A stretch of 64,000 nucleotides of DNA from Arthrobacter sp. Leaf137 (GCF_001423525.1 NZ_LMOI01000022.1:124001-188000); one strand, 5' to 3'; shown: positions 1-8,039, numbered from the stretch's first letter. Notes: generated by a model from the sequence alone, not told the origin. Translations and numbers: made by a program.

Positions 1-19
1 GGGGCACACTGGACTGGAA

Positions 20-39
20 CCACACCACACCACACCACA
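20..39 (+). repeat. CCACA pentanucleotide tandem repeat
   Basis: Four exact tandem copies of CCACA end two bases before the purine-rich ribosome binding site (AAAGGAAG, about 43-50) of the small membrane protein starting at 55. It is a short simple-sequence tract in the presumed 5' untranslated region. Four copies is few for slippage, so any regulatory role is speculative. Confidence 0.6.
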
Positions 40-54
40 GCGAAAGGAAGCCAG

Positions 55-312
55 ATGGGCAAGAACAAGACCCGCGTCGCCAGGAAGAAAAAGACCTGGA
101 AGGAGATGTCGCCGTCCTCCAAGGCCGGCACGATCATCGTGGCCATCGTCCAGCTCTCGTTACTGGTTGCGGCGCAGCGGGATATCTCGAAGCGGCCGGC
201 GGCACTGATCAACGGACCAAAGGGCGCCTGGCGTGCGGCATCCTTCATCAATTTCGTCGGACCCATGGGCTACTTCATCTTCGGACGAAAGCGGTCCGCT
301 CCGCGCACGTAA
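55..312 (+). CDS. Small PLD-nuclease N-terminal-like (PLDc_N) membrane protein
   Basis: An 85-residue protein with a very basic N-terminus (Lys/Arg-rich, residues 2-16), one clear hydrophobic segment (about 25-40) and a second moderately hydrophobic segment (about 62-77) ending in YFIFGRK. The closing pattern NFVGPMGYFIFGRK resembles the short PLDc_N domain found alone or ahead of cardiolipin synthases. No phospholipase HKD motif is present, so no enzymatic role is implied. A strong AAAGGAAG site precedes the ATG. It is followed at once by a perfect hairpin, so it looks monocistronic. Likely a cytoplasmic-membrane protein of unknown role. Confidence 0.7.
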   Translation: MGKNKTRVARKKKTWKEMSPSSKAGTIIVAIVQLSLLVAAQRDISKRPAALINGPKGAWRAASFINFVGPMGYFIFGRKRSAPRT

Positions 313-330
313 GTCTTCCGGGCTAACCGT

Positions 331-364
331 CAGGAGCCGTCCGGCGAAAGCCGGACGGCTCCTG
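331..364 (+). terminator. Perfect 15-bp hairpin with GAAA loop
   Basis: Arms 331-345 and 350-364 are exact reverse complements, closed by a GAAA (GNRA-type) tetraloop. It lies 19 bases after the stop of the small membrane protein. There is no T-tract on the plus strand, so it fits an actinobacterial L-shaped terminator or an mRNA-stabilising 3' hairpin. Confidence 0.65.
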
Positions 365-422
365 ACCGGGCGGCCAAGCGGCTTTGAGCAGGCGTCCAGT
401 TAGACCCTGTAAATTTGAAGTT

Positions 423-2654
423 ATGACCCCCGCCTCCACTGCTGCCATGACCCGCGCCCTCGGCATCTCGAAGGAGATCGAGGACGCGGCATGGTTTGTC
501 CTGGGCCCGGGGCTGCAGGGCAAACCATCGGCCCTGGACGGGCGGACACTGACCTGGACCTCCGAGGCCGCAGCGGAACTGCTGGACCGCCTGGAACGGG
601 GCACGCCGGATCCCAAAGCGCCCATGATGACCAATCTCCGGCAGAACCTCGACGGCGCGTCCCGCGAAGCCAAGCAGCTGGCCGCCGAGCTCCTGTTCCT
701 GCAGTCCCTGCCGCTTGCGCATGAGGTGAAGTCGCTCAAGGTCAAGCGGGCCCGCGTCGCAGAGGCCGCCTCCTGGCTTGAGCCGCCGCTGGAACTGCCT
801 GAAGAGCTGTACCAGGGCATGACGGACCACGGCGTGATCCGGGACCGCACGGCCGAGTTCAACTGGACTATTTGGGACCACCTCCGGTGGCTGTGCCGCT
901 TCGTGCAGCATGTGGACGAGCAACCGCCCACCACCATCACGGCGGCCCTGCTGGACCCGTTGAAGTTCCACGCCCTGGCCGCCGGCACGCCGGGGGACCA
1001 GCCCGCCATCCGCCGCAGCATCGAGTTTCTGGCGTGGCCCAGCTACTTCGAACCCGTGGTGGCGGACGTGGAGCGGCAGGAAATCCGGGATGCCTTCGCC
1101 TCACTGGTGGGCGGCGCCAAGGGGGATTCGGAAGACGACATCACCGCGGACATCCACCGCATCCGCCTGCACCTCGATGAGCAGGCCGGCCAGCGTATCG
1201 ACTGGTACGCCCGCCAGCTCGTCAGCCAGTGGCGCAAGGTGGGCGACCCCGGCCGCCGCGCGTGGCTGCTCCGGACCCATCACGACAACGCGGAGCTGCT
1301 CACCGCCTGGCGGGGCGAGGAAAAGGTGACGCTCGACGTCGAACACCTCCGCCTGCTGGAACCCGGCGTCACCGCCGGACTGGTCCAGCACGCCGTCGAC
1401 GAGGACTACAAGCACCTTGGCTACGTGGAGCGCGAGGACACCAAGACCGCCGTCTTTGCCTTCCTCACCGTCATGAAGCCCGGCGACCTGGTCCTGTACC
1501 AGCACGCCGGCACGGTCCGGCTGGGCGGCGTGCTGGGCGAACCCGAGTACAACGATGACAACCGGCGGCTGCGCCGGAAGGTGCGCTGGTTCGACGAGGG
1601 CCATGCCACCACCAGCCTGCCCCGGCACGTCCAGCGGCAGCTGGCCACCCCCGGCATCGTGGTGGACGCAACCCGCGTGGTGCAGGCGCTTCAGGCCCTC
1701 CTGCCGGCCGAAGCGGAGGCGGAGCCCGACGCCGAAACGGAAGCCGCCGCCGTCGTGGAACCTGCGCAGGAGGGCTTCCGCCCGCTGACGCCGGAGTTCG
1801 CAGGGTCCCTGCACATGGACCTCGAACCCCTGCAGGAAATAGCGGACCTGCTGGAGGAGAACCGCCAGCTGGTCCTGTACGGCCCGCCCGGCACCGGCAA
1901 GACCTATCTGGCCAAGCACCTCGCCGCGGAGCTGGCGGACGACACCACTGACGAACGCGTCAAGCTGGTCCAGTTCCACCCTTCCTACGCCTACGAGGAC
2001 TTTTTTGAGGGGTACCGGCCGGACAAGACGGACGAAGGCCAGGTCTCCTTCAAGCTTGTTGCCGGTCCGCTGCGCCGCCTCGCCGAGGAAGCCGCCAAGC
2101 CCGGCAACGAGAAAAAGCCGTACTTCCTGATCATCGACGAAATGAACCGCGCCAACCTGGCCAAGGTGTTCGGGGAGCTCTACTTCCTGCTCGAATACCG
2201 CGACGACCGGATCTACCTGCAGTACAGCCCCAACGAGCCGTTCACGCTGCCGGACAACCTGTACATCATCGGCACCATGAACACTGCGGACCGGTCCATC
2301 GCCATGATGGATGCGGCCATCCGCCGGCGCTTCTCGTTCATCGAGCTGCATCCGCAAACCGAGCCGGTCAAGGGCTCGCTGCTGCGCTTCCTGGAGGCCC
2401 GCGGGCTGGACACCACGCCGGCGCTGCTGCTGGATGCACTCAACGATGCCATCGACGAATGGGACCGGGACCTGATGATCGGCCCGTCCTACTTCATGAA
2501 GCCCGCGGCGCAGACACCGGCCGGGCTGCGGCGGATCTGGAAGTACGAACTCATGCCGCTGCTGGAGGAGCACTATCACGGCCAGCTGACCCGCGCGCAG
2601 CTGGAGGAACGGTTCGGGCTGGAGCAACTGCTGGGACGCCTTGCGCTCCGCTGA
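423..2654 (+). CDS. mcrB: McrB-type AAA+ GTPase subunit of a modified-DNA restriction system
   Basis: McrB binds modified DNA and uses nucleotide hydrolysis to drive cleavage by McrC. About 743 residues from the ATG at 423; a TTG at 384 would add 13 residues, and neither has a strong ribosome site. The C-terminal motor carries Walker A GPPGTGKT (about 487-494), Walker B FLIIDEMNR (about 568-576), the McrB signature MNTADRS (about 619-625) and an arginine-rich AIRRRF. Residues about 275-390 contain GDLVLYQ and RKVRW elements that look like a PUA/EVE-type modified-base reader, followed by an Ala/Glu-rich linker. The stop overlaps the mcrC start by 14 bases. Family assignment is firm; which base it reads is unknown. 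Confidence 0.88.
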   Translation: MTPASTAAMTRALGISKEIEDAAWFVLGPGLQGKPSALDGRTLTWTSEAAAELLDRLERGTPDPKAPMMTNLRQNLDGASREAKQLAAELLFLQSLPLAHEVKSLKVKRARVAEAASWLEPPLELPEELYQGMTDHGVIRDRTAEFNWTIWDHLRWLCRFVQHVDEQPPTTITAALLDPLKFHALAAGTPGDQPAIRRSIEFLAWPSYFEPVVADVERQEIRDAFASLVGGAKGDSEDDITADIHRIRLHLDEQAGQRIDWYARQLVSQWRKVGDPGRRAWLLRTHHDNAELLTAWRGEEKVTLDVEHLRLLEPGVTAGLVQHAVDEDYKHLGYVEREDTKTAVFAFLTVMKPGDLVLYQHAGTVRLGGVLGEPEYNDDNRRLRRKVRWFDEGHATTSLPRHVQRQLATPGIVVDATRVVQALQALLPAEAEAEPDAETEAAAVVEPAQEGFRPLTPEFAGSLHMDLEPLQEIADLLEENRQLVLYGPPGTGKTYLAKHLAAELADDTTDERVKLVQFHPSYAYEDFFEGYRPDKTDEGQVSFKLVAGPLRRLAEEAAKPGNEKKPYFLIIDEMNRANLAKVFGELYFLLEYRDDRIYLQYSPNEPFTLPDNLYIIGTMNTADRSIAMMDAAIRRRFSFIELHPQTEPVKGSLLRFLEARGLDTTPALLLDALNDAIDEWDRDLMIGPSYFMKPAAQTPAGLRRIWKYELMPLLEEHYHGQLTRAQLEERFGLEQLLGRLALR

Positions 2655-3927
2655 CCCCGCCAGGGCCTTTACCCCGGCGGGCACCGCCGGCGCGCGCGGC
2701 CCCGGAAATGCAGCGCGGCACCTGGTGTTGGACGAGCTGTCCCGCGGGATTGTGGAGCGGCTGGATCCTGCCAGTGCCTCATTCCTCAATTCGAGCGGCT
2801 TGGCCACGGCCTCGCCCATGGGAATGGGGCTGTACCGCATCGAGCCGGTGGGCAAAGTGGGCTCGGTGCGCACGGCCTCCGTCCAGCTGGACGTCAGGCC
2901 CAAGGACCGGTTGGGCCTTGGCCGGTTGCTGTTCCTCCTGAGTTACGCGGGGGAGCAGGGCTTCCGGCCGGACTCGGTAGCCGCCTTCGAGGAGCGGGAG
3001 CTGTGGAGTGCGCTTGCCGAGTCCTTGGCGCAGCTGGCCGAACGGGCGCTGGGACGTGGCGTCCTGCAGGGCTACCGCACCGTGGACGAATCCCTCCGCA
3101 CGGTCAAGGGACGCATCCGCATCTCTGACCAGATTTCCCGCCGGCCGGGCATGCTGGTCCCGCTGGAGGTCTCCTACGACGAATTCACCGAGGACATTGC
3201 CGAGAACCGGATCCTGCGGGCGGCCCTGGAACGCATGGGCCAGGTGCCGCGGGTCCGGCCCGAGGTGCTGAGCCGGCTGCGCCTGCTGAAGGGAAAGCTC
3301 GACGGCGTCACCCGGCTCCCGTCGGGCGCGCCGCTGCCGCCGTGGAAGCCCAGCAGGATGAACCTCCGGTACCACGCGGTGCTTCGGCTGGCCGAGCTCA
3401 TCCTGCGCAACGCGTCGGCAGAGGCGGGGCCGGGACGGCAGCAGACGGCCGCGTTCGTGGTGGACATGGCAAGGGTTTTCGAGGACTTCGTGGGCACCGC
3501 CCTGCGGGAGGCGATGGCCACGTACCGCGGGGAACTGCGGCTCCGGTACAACGCGCTGCTGAGTGAAGCCGTACGGGACTCCGACCGCCTCACCGTGCAG
3601 CCGGACGCCGTGCACATGCTCGGTGGCCGTCCCGTGGTGGCCTACAACGCCAAGTACAGGGCCGCCACGGACTCCGGCGCCTCCCTCACTGCCGACCACT
3701 TCCAGATGCTGGCCCACTGCACGGCGTTGGCGGTGCCAACAGCATGGCTGGTCTACGCCGGCTCCGGTGACATCAAGCTCCGCAGGATCCTGAACACGGA
3801 TATCGACATCGTGGAGTTTCCGCTGGACCTCTCCCTGCCGCCCGCAGAGATCCTGGCCGCGGTCCAGGACCTGGCCCGGCAGTCCTGGGGCGAAGTGGTC
3901 CGGCAGGCGCGTGCCGGCGGGCCCTAA
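2641..3927 (+). CDS. mcrC: McrC-type nuclease subunit, catalytic motif altered
   Basis: A 428-residue partner of McrB, started at the TTG inside the mcrB 3' end; a GTG near 2724 is an alternative that removes a low-complexity N-terminus. In E. coli McrC the cleavage centre is a PD-D/ExK motif. Here the first Asp is visible as QPDAV (Asp322) and the Lys as Lys338, but the middle acidic position is Asn336 (YNAKY rather than the usual DAKY). That could weaken or abolish cleavage, or another acid may substitute. The TAA at 3925-3927 interlocks with the TAG of the opposing kinase gene at 3924-3926. Family call is solid; activity is uncertain. Confidence 0.85.
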   Translation: MRSADPARAFTPAGTAGARGPGNAARHLVLDELSRGIVERLDPASASFLNSSGLATASPMGMGLYRIEPVGKVGSVRTASVQLDVRPKDRLGLGRLLFLLSYAGEQGFRPDSVAAFEERELWSALAESLAQLAERALGRGVLQGYRTVDESLRTVKGRIRISDQISRRPGMLVPLEVSYDEFTEDIAENRILRAALERMGQVPRVRPEVLSRLRLLKGKLDGVTRLPSGAPLPPWKPSRMNLRYHAVLRLAELILRNASAEAGPGRQQTAAFVVDMARVFEDFVGTALREAMATYRGELRLRYNALLSEAVRDSDRLTVQPDAVHMLGGRPVVAYNAKYRAATDSGASLTADHFQMLAHCTALAVPTAWLVYAGSGDIKLRRILNTDIDIVEFPLDLSLPPAEILAAVQDLARQSWGEVVRQARAGGP

Positions 3928-5579
3928 ACTGGCACGCGGAACGTGAACGTGGTGCCCTTGCCCAGCGTGCTGTCCACCGCGATGCTGCCGCCGTGGGCTT
4001 CGACGATGGCCTTGCTGATGGGCAGGCCCAGCCCCACGCCGGGGATGGCGGTCCGGCGGACGCTGCTGGTGCGGAAGAACTTGGCGAATACTTCGGAGGC
4101 GTCCTCGGGGGTCATCCCCATGCCGGTGTCCGTAACGCGGCATTCGACATGGCCATCCTCCCGGGCCAGGCTGACCAGGACGTTGCCGCCGTCGGGGGAG
4201 TACTTGATGGCGTTGGACACCAGGTTGTCCAGGACCTGGGAAATCCTGGCTCCGTCCACGTGCGCCTCGAGCTGATCCGGCGTCTCGGCCGCCAGCACCA
4301 CGCCGGAGGCCGTGGCCCTCGGCACAGCGGAGGACACGCTGGCCCGCACCAGTTCTGCAACGTCCACGGTGTGCGGGGTGACGATGAGCTGCCCGTTGCG
4401 GCTGGAGAGCAGGTCTGACACCAGGGTCAGCAGGCGCTCGGAGTTGCGGCGGATGATTTCGAGCATCTCCGCCTGGGATTCCTCGGGCTCGTCGGCCAGC
4501 AGGATTTCCACATACCCGAGGATGGACGTCAGCGGTGTGCGGAACTCGTGGGAAACGCTGGAGACGAAGTCGTCCTTCGCAGCCAGGGCGTTCACCAGGT
4601 CCGTCACGTCGCTGAAGGCGATGACCGAGCCGGCGAACTTCCCGTCGCTGTCCTTCATGGCTCTGGCAGTGGTGACGAAGGCGCGCTGGTCTCTGCCGTC
4701 GCCCAGCCACACCAGGTAGTCCGTGAAGGTTTCGCCCAGCACGGCGCGGCGGACGGGGCGGTCCTCCACCGGGATGAGGGTCTTCCTGTCCGGACCGAAC
4801 ACCAGCAGCTGGGACTCGTTGGGGTCCGGGTTGTCCTTGGGGCTGGCCAGCAGGTGGTTGGCCCGCTGCTTCTTGTTCATCAGGACATCGTGACCGTCCG
4901 CGTCCACCGCCAGCACGCCCAGGTGGACGGTATCCAGGACGGTGTTCAGCAGGGACTCCTGCCGCTGGCTGGTGCGGAGGTTGGCCTGGAGCTGGGCGTC
5001 CTTCTCCTCGAGTTCGCGTTGCTGGCGCATCATGCTGAGCGTGAGGACGCTGACCGAGATCCCGATGCCGAGCATCATGACCGGCAGCAGCAGGGACCGG
5101 GTGAGGTCCTGGGCCGTGACATTCCCCTTCAGGAGCAGCGGAACCCAGATGATGGCCAGCGGTGCCAGGAAGGACAACCACAGGGCGGCCTTGGGATAGT
5201 ACCCGGAGGCACACAGCCAGATGACCGGGAAGACAGCCAGCAGGCTGATGCCGGTGAGGCTGTCCTGCCCGCCCTCCCGGCCCACCGCGATGGACACGAA
5301 GTCCAGCAGGGGAATGATCAGGAAGCTCGTGAAGGGAAGCCGCTCCCACGGAACGACGTAGCACAGACCCATCAGGACGAGCTGCGAAATGACGAACGAA
5401 GCGAAGAGCGGATTGCCCATTGTTCCGGGGAAGAAGGCCCACACCAGGAACATCGTCAGCAGCGTGGTGATGAACAGCGGCATCTGGCTCATGGCCACCC
5501 GATCCCGCAGTCTGTACTCGTGGAACTGGCGCCGGAAAAAGCGCAGCCCTCCCGACGACCATGCCACCGGGTTAGCCAT
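3924..5579 (-). CDS. Membrane sensor histidine kinase with PAS domain
   Basis: 551 residues. The N-terminal third (about 30-180) is a run of hydrophobic segments, probably six or seven helices, followed by a coiled-coil-like stretch and a PAS-like domain (about 195-320). The HisKA box SHEFRTPL places the phospho-acceptor at His344. The ATPase domain has an N-box DNLVSNAIKYS, DTGMGM and GVGLGL. It is divergent from the OmpR-type regulator at 5674 with 94 bases between starts, so they are very likely a cognate pair. The ligand cannot be told. Its 3' end overlaps mcrC by four bases tail to tail. Confidence 0.9.
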   Translation of the reverse strand: MANPVAWSSGGLRFFRRQFHEYRLRDRVAMSQMPLFITTLLTMFLVWAFFPGTMGNPLFASFVISQLVLMGLCYVVPWERLPFTSFLIIPLLDFVSIAVGREGGQDSLTGISLLAVFPVIWLCASGYYPKAALWLSFLAPLAIIWVPLLLKGNVTAQDLTRSLLLPVMMLGIGISVSVLTLSMMRQQRELEEKDAQLQANLRTSQRQESLLNTVLDTVHLGVLAVDADGHDVLMNKKQRANHLLASPKDNPDPNESQLLVFGPDRKTLIPVEDRPVRRAVLGETFTDYLVWLGDGRDQRAFVTTARAMKDSDGKFAGSVIAFSDVTDLVNALAAKDDFVSSVSHEFRTPLTSILGYVEILLADEPEESQAEMLEIIRRNSERLLTLVSDLLSSRNGQLIVTPHTVDVAELVRASVSSAVPRATASGVVLAAETPDQLEAHVDGARISQVLDNLVSNAIKYSPDGGNVLVSLAREDGHVECRVTDTGMGMTPEDASEVFAKFFRTSSVRRTAIPGVGLGLPISKAIVEAHGGSIAVDSTLGKGTTFTFRVPV

Positions 5580-5640
5580 TGACCTGGGACATTCGGGCGG
5601 GCGCGTGCGAGACCATACCAGCAGGATATCCGCAGCCAGC

Positions 5641-5646
5641 TATACT
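5641..5646 (+). promoter_or_regulatory. Candidate -10 box for the response regulator
   Basis: TATACT lies 28 bases upstream of the response-regulator ATG, the expected place for a -10 element with a short leader. No good -35 hexamer is visible 16-18 bases upstream. Position and sequence are the only support. Confidence 0.3.
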
Positions 5647-5673
5647 TCTGACGTTGGCTGCTGAGGGGGCTCT

Positions 5674-6438
5674 ATGAGTGATGCACGTGTGGGACTTGTC
5701 ATCGAGGATGACCAGGACATCCGGGAACTGGTTCGCACGGTGCTGACCCAAGCCGGATTTGATGTAACAGTAGCCAGCAGTGGCGCAGAAGGCGTCCTGG
5801 TGGCCAAAACCATCAGCCCTGATGTCATCACCCTGGACCTGGGCTTGCCGGACATCGACGGATTCGAGGTTTCCCGGCAGATCCGCGAATTTTCCGATGC
5901 CTACATCGTGATGCTCACGGCGCGCACGGAAGAACTGGACACCCTCATCGGGCTGGAATCCGGCGCGGACGACTACCTCACCAAGCCTTTCCGGCCGCGC
6001 GAGCTCCGGGCCCGGGTGGCGGCCATGATGCGGCGCCCTCGATCCGCCTCCGAACCCGCAGACACTCCCGCCGAGATCCCGGCAGAGGCCGGCGGCCACC
6101 CGGAGCGGGGCAACTACAGCCACAACGGGCTCGAGCTCAGCTACGCCTCCCGGACCGTGCTGGTGGACGGCACGGAAATGAATCTGACCCGTACGGAATT
6201 CGAACTCCTGCACGCGCTCCTGGAAGCCGGGCGGACTGTCCGGACCAAGTCGGACCTGGTGCGCCGGCTGCGGGACGAAGACTACGACGTCGGGAGTTAC
6301 ATCAGCGAGGCGGACGAGCGGTCCGTCGAGGTGCACATGGGCAACCTGCGGAAAAAGCTGGGCGACTCGCCGCAGCAGCCGCGCTGGCTGCAGACCGTCC
6401 GCGGCGTGGGTTACAGGCTGGCGCCCATCGCGCACTGA
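5674..6438 (+). CDS. OmpR/PhoB-family response regulator
   Basis: 254 residues. Receiver domain (about 5-118) with acidic pair Asp12/Asp13, phospho-acceptor Asp55 in LDLGLPD, Thr82 and Lys104 (TKPF), all canonical. A Pro/Glu-rich linker (about 125-145) leads to a C-terminal winged-helix DNA-binding domain ending RGVGYRLAP, typical of OmpR/PhoB. A GAGGGGG site precedes the ATG. It is probably the partner of the divergent membrane kinase at 3924-5579. The last 28 bases overlap the 3' end of the opposing Hpt-like gene. Target genes are not evident. Confidence 0.92.
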   Translation: MSDARVGLVIEDDQDIRELVRTVLTQAGFDVTVASSGAEGVLVAKTISPDVITLDLGLPDIDGFEVSRQIREFSDAYIVMLTARTEELDTLIGLESGADDYLTKPFRPRELRARVAAMMRRPRSASEPADTPAEIPAEAGGHPERGNYSHNGLELSYASRTVLVDGTEMNLTRTEFELLHALLEAGRTVRTKSDLVRRLRDEDYDVGSYISEADERSVEVHMGNLRKKLGDSPQQPRWLQTVRGVGYRLAPIAH

Positions 6439-6821
6439 GCCTGCAGCCGGTGCGTGGTCTGGCGGCCGCACTGGTTGATGTTGCGAAGGAACGCGACGGC
6501 CAGTTGGGGAAGTACGACGGCGGCGTCCGCGGCGTGTGCCCCGGCGCGGATTTCGCTTTCCAGATTCGTGGCCAATCCCGCAAGCCGTTCCGCGCCCACC
6601 ATCTGGCTGGAGGTTTTCAGGCTCAGGACAGCGTCCACGGAACCGTCCAGGTCGCCTGTGGTCAGGGCCAGCCGGAGCTTGCTGAGCCGCCGGGGCAGGC
6701 ACTCGATGAAGTTCCCCACAAACACCTTGCTGTAGCCCTCGTCTTCTTCAAGTTCTTCCCGGAGACGGTCCACCACTGACTGGTCCACCAGCGGCAGGGG
6801 AGCGTCATCCGAGGGGCTCAC
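6411..6821 (-). CDS. Hpt-like four-helix protein lacking the phospho-acceptor His
   Basis: About 136 residues from a GTG at 6821, chosen because AAAGGA lies just upstream; an upstream in-frame extension is low complexity. The segment LSLKTSSQMVGAERLA aligns with the Hpt helix normally reading HxLKGSS, but the His position is Leu (codon CTG) and the Gly is Thr. A true phosphotransfer role through that residue is therefore unlikely. It lies tail-to-tail with the response regulator gene, overlapping by 28 bases, so it may be a binding partner or decoy for that two-component pair. The function is inferred from fold resemblance and location only. Confidence 0.7.
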   Translation of the reverse strand: MSPSDDAPLPLVDQSVVDRLREELEEDEGYSKVFVGNFIECLPRRLSKLRLALTTGDLDGSVDAVLSLKTSSQMVGAERLAGLATNLESEIRAGAHAADAAVVLPQLAVAFLRNINQCGRQTTHRLQAQCAMGASL

Positions 6822-7140
6822 GGGGTTCCTTTCAGCTGACGTTCCAGTCCGGCAGCGCATCATCGGGTTGGGGCGGGCGTGCAGTTTCAGGTTAGGACCG
6901 GGGCCCGGGGGCGGCACCGTTTCGGGGAAGAATTGTGGGTTTCTTGATGACGCTGCGGCTTCCACCCCCAGTACTTGAGCCAGTGCTTTCCGCACTCATA
7001 CCCTGCGCCCGTGGCCGCCCGGCAGCACACATTGCGTTCAGTCCGGCGTCCGCGCCCTGGCCCGCAGTGACAGTGGCCGGTACCGGGTTCAAGGCCGCGA
7101 CCACCGGCCAGCAACACTTTCCTCCGGTCTGAAGTTTGAC
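6822..7140. other. Intergenic spacer without convincing gene
   Basis: 319 bases between the Hpt-like start and the vsr stop. Short open frames exist on both strands, but none has a plausible ribosome site together with protein-like composition. The part next to 6821 should hold the promoter of the Hpt-like gene. I see no hairpin terminator or repeat. Confidence 0.5.
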
Positions 7141-7575
7141 TCAGGTCCGCTGCTGGGTTTCAAGGAACCGCACCAGCTGTGATTCGAGTGCGGAGCTGTC
7201 CTTGAGTTCGCACTCCCAGATGGTGAGGACCTCCCACCCGGCGTCCTCGAGCTTGCGGCGCTGCGCGGCGTCGCGTTCCCTGGTGCGGGTGCGCTTCTCG
7301 GCCCAGAAGCCCGCGTTGGCCTGGGGGGCATGCTGGCCAACGCGGCAGTGGTGGAAGTGCCAGAAACAGCCGTTGACGAAGATGACTTTGTGGCGGCTGG
7401 CGAACACAAGGTCCGGGTTGCCTGGCAGCTTGCCCCCGCGTGCGGCGCCATGGAGCCGGTAACGGTAGCCCTTCGCGTGCAGGAGCCTGCGCACCAGGAG
7501 TTCGGGCTTGGTGTTCTTGCCCCGGATGCGGGACATGTTCCAGCTGCGTTGCTCGGGAGTGAGCCTGTCCGCCAT
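7141..7575 (-). CDS. vsr: Very short patch repair endonuclease (Vsr)
   Basis: Vsr nicks DNA 5' of T in T:G mismatches created by deamination of 5-methylcytosine. The 144-residue protein has the full family pattern: MSRIRGKNTKPE (14-25), catalytic Asp55 in GNPDLVF, and the CFWHFHHC block (70-77) with the intercalating aromatic pair and metal/active-site His residues. Length is normal. Vsr genes usually sit beside a cytosine-5 methyltransferase, but none is visible in this window; the only modification-related neighbours are mcrBC 3-7 kb to the left. The assignment is firm. Confidence 0.93.
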   Translation of the reverse strand: MADRLTPEQRSWNMSRIRGKNTKPELLVRRLLHAKGYRYRLHGAARGGKLPGNPDLVFASRHKVIFVNGCFWHFHHCRVGQHAPQANAGFWAEKRTRTRERDAAQRRKLEDAGWEVLTIWECELKDSSALESQLVRFLETQQRT

Positions 7576-7594
7576 GCTTCCAGTCTAGGAGCGC

Positions 7595-8029
7595 TTAGAT
7601 CTCCCGTTCGGGCTGCTCTCCGAAGTTAAAGTGCCGGCCGCTGACGGAGCTGGGATCGATCTCCACATAGAAGTCCTTGAGCGTGGGAACCCACGTCTTC
7701 AGTCCCAGCGCCTCAACCGGTTCCAGCTCCGCCGAGTTGCTCAGCACGCGTGCACTGCCGCGAAGGACCACGGACCACGCCTGGTCCGAGAGGATGCCGT
7801 CCGTTTCGAAGAGCACTTTGGAGTTGATGGTCAGCTGCGCCAGTTTATTGCCCGGGGCGGTCCTCAGGTAGATCTTCCGGTCCGCAGTGACGTAGTTGAC
7901 CGGGAAAATGTCCGGTTCACCCGCAACGGAAACCACCAGCCTGCCGTGCTTGGTGCCCTCCAGGAGTTCCCAGGACTGCTCGTCGGTGAGTTCGAGAACG
8001 GGTTGCCCATCTGCGTGTTCAAACATCAT
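7595..8029 (-). CDS. PPOX-family flavin-binding protein
   Basis: 144 residues of the pyridoxamine 5'-phosphate oxidase-like split-barrel fold: HGRLVVSVAGEPDIFPVNYV near the N-terminus, then IYLRTAPGNKL and WSVVLRGSARVL strands. Such small actinobacterial proteins bind FMN or F420 and act as reductases of undefined substrate. It starts at ATG 8029 (or 8026). It lies 54 bases downstream of bsaP on the same strand and could be read from the biotin operon. The substrate is unknown. Confidence 0.82.
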   Translation of the reverse strand: MMFEHADGQPVLELTDEQSWELLEGTKHGRLVVSVAGEPDIFPVNYVTADRKIYLRTAPGNKLAQLTINSKVLFETDGILSDQAWSVVLRGSARVLSNSAELEPVEALGLKTWVPTLKDFYVEIDPSSVSGRHFNFGEQPEREI

Positions 8030-8039
8030 GCAGCCATTC

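Noticed and set aside
1101-2903. A 600-codon open frame antisense to mcrB
   Set aside because: High-GC genes leave long stop-free frames in other phases. This one has no start signal, no recognised domain and odd composition (Val/Gln/Gly-rich), and mcrB on the other strand is beyond doubt.
2779-5562. A 927-codon frame antisense to mcrC and out of frame in the kinase gene
   Set aside because: It spans two well-supported genes, and its composition is of the kind produced by GC-skewed third positions. A shadow frame.
4548-5582. 344-codon plus-strand frame opposite the kinase
   Set aside because: Gln/Gly/His/Glu-rich product with no domain; the kinase motifs on the minus strand are complete.
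6935-7132. 65-codon frame in the spacer before vsr
   Set aside because: No ribosome site, and the amino-acid pattern is not protein-like; nothing supports translation.
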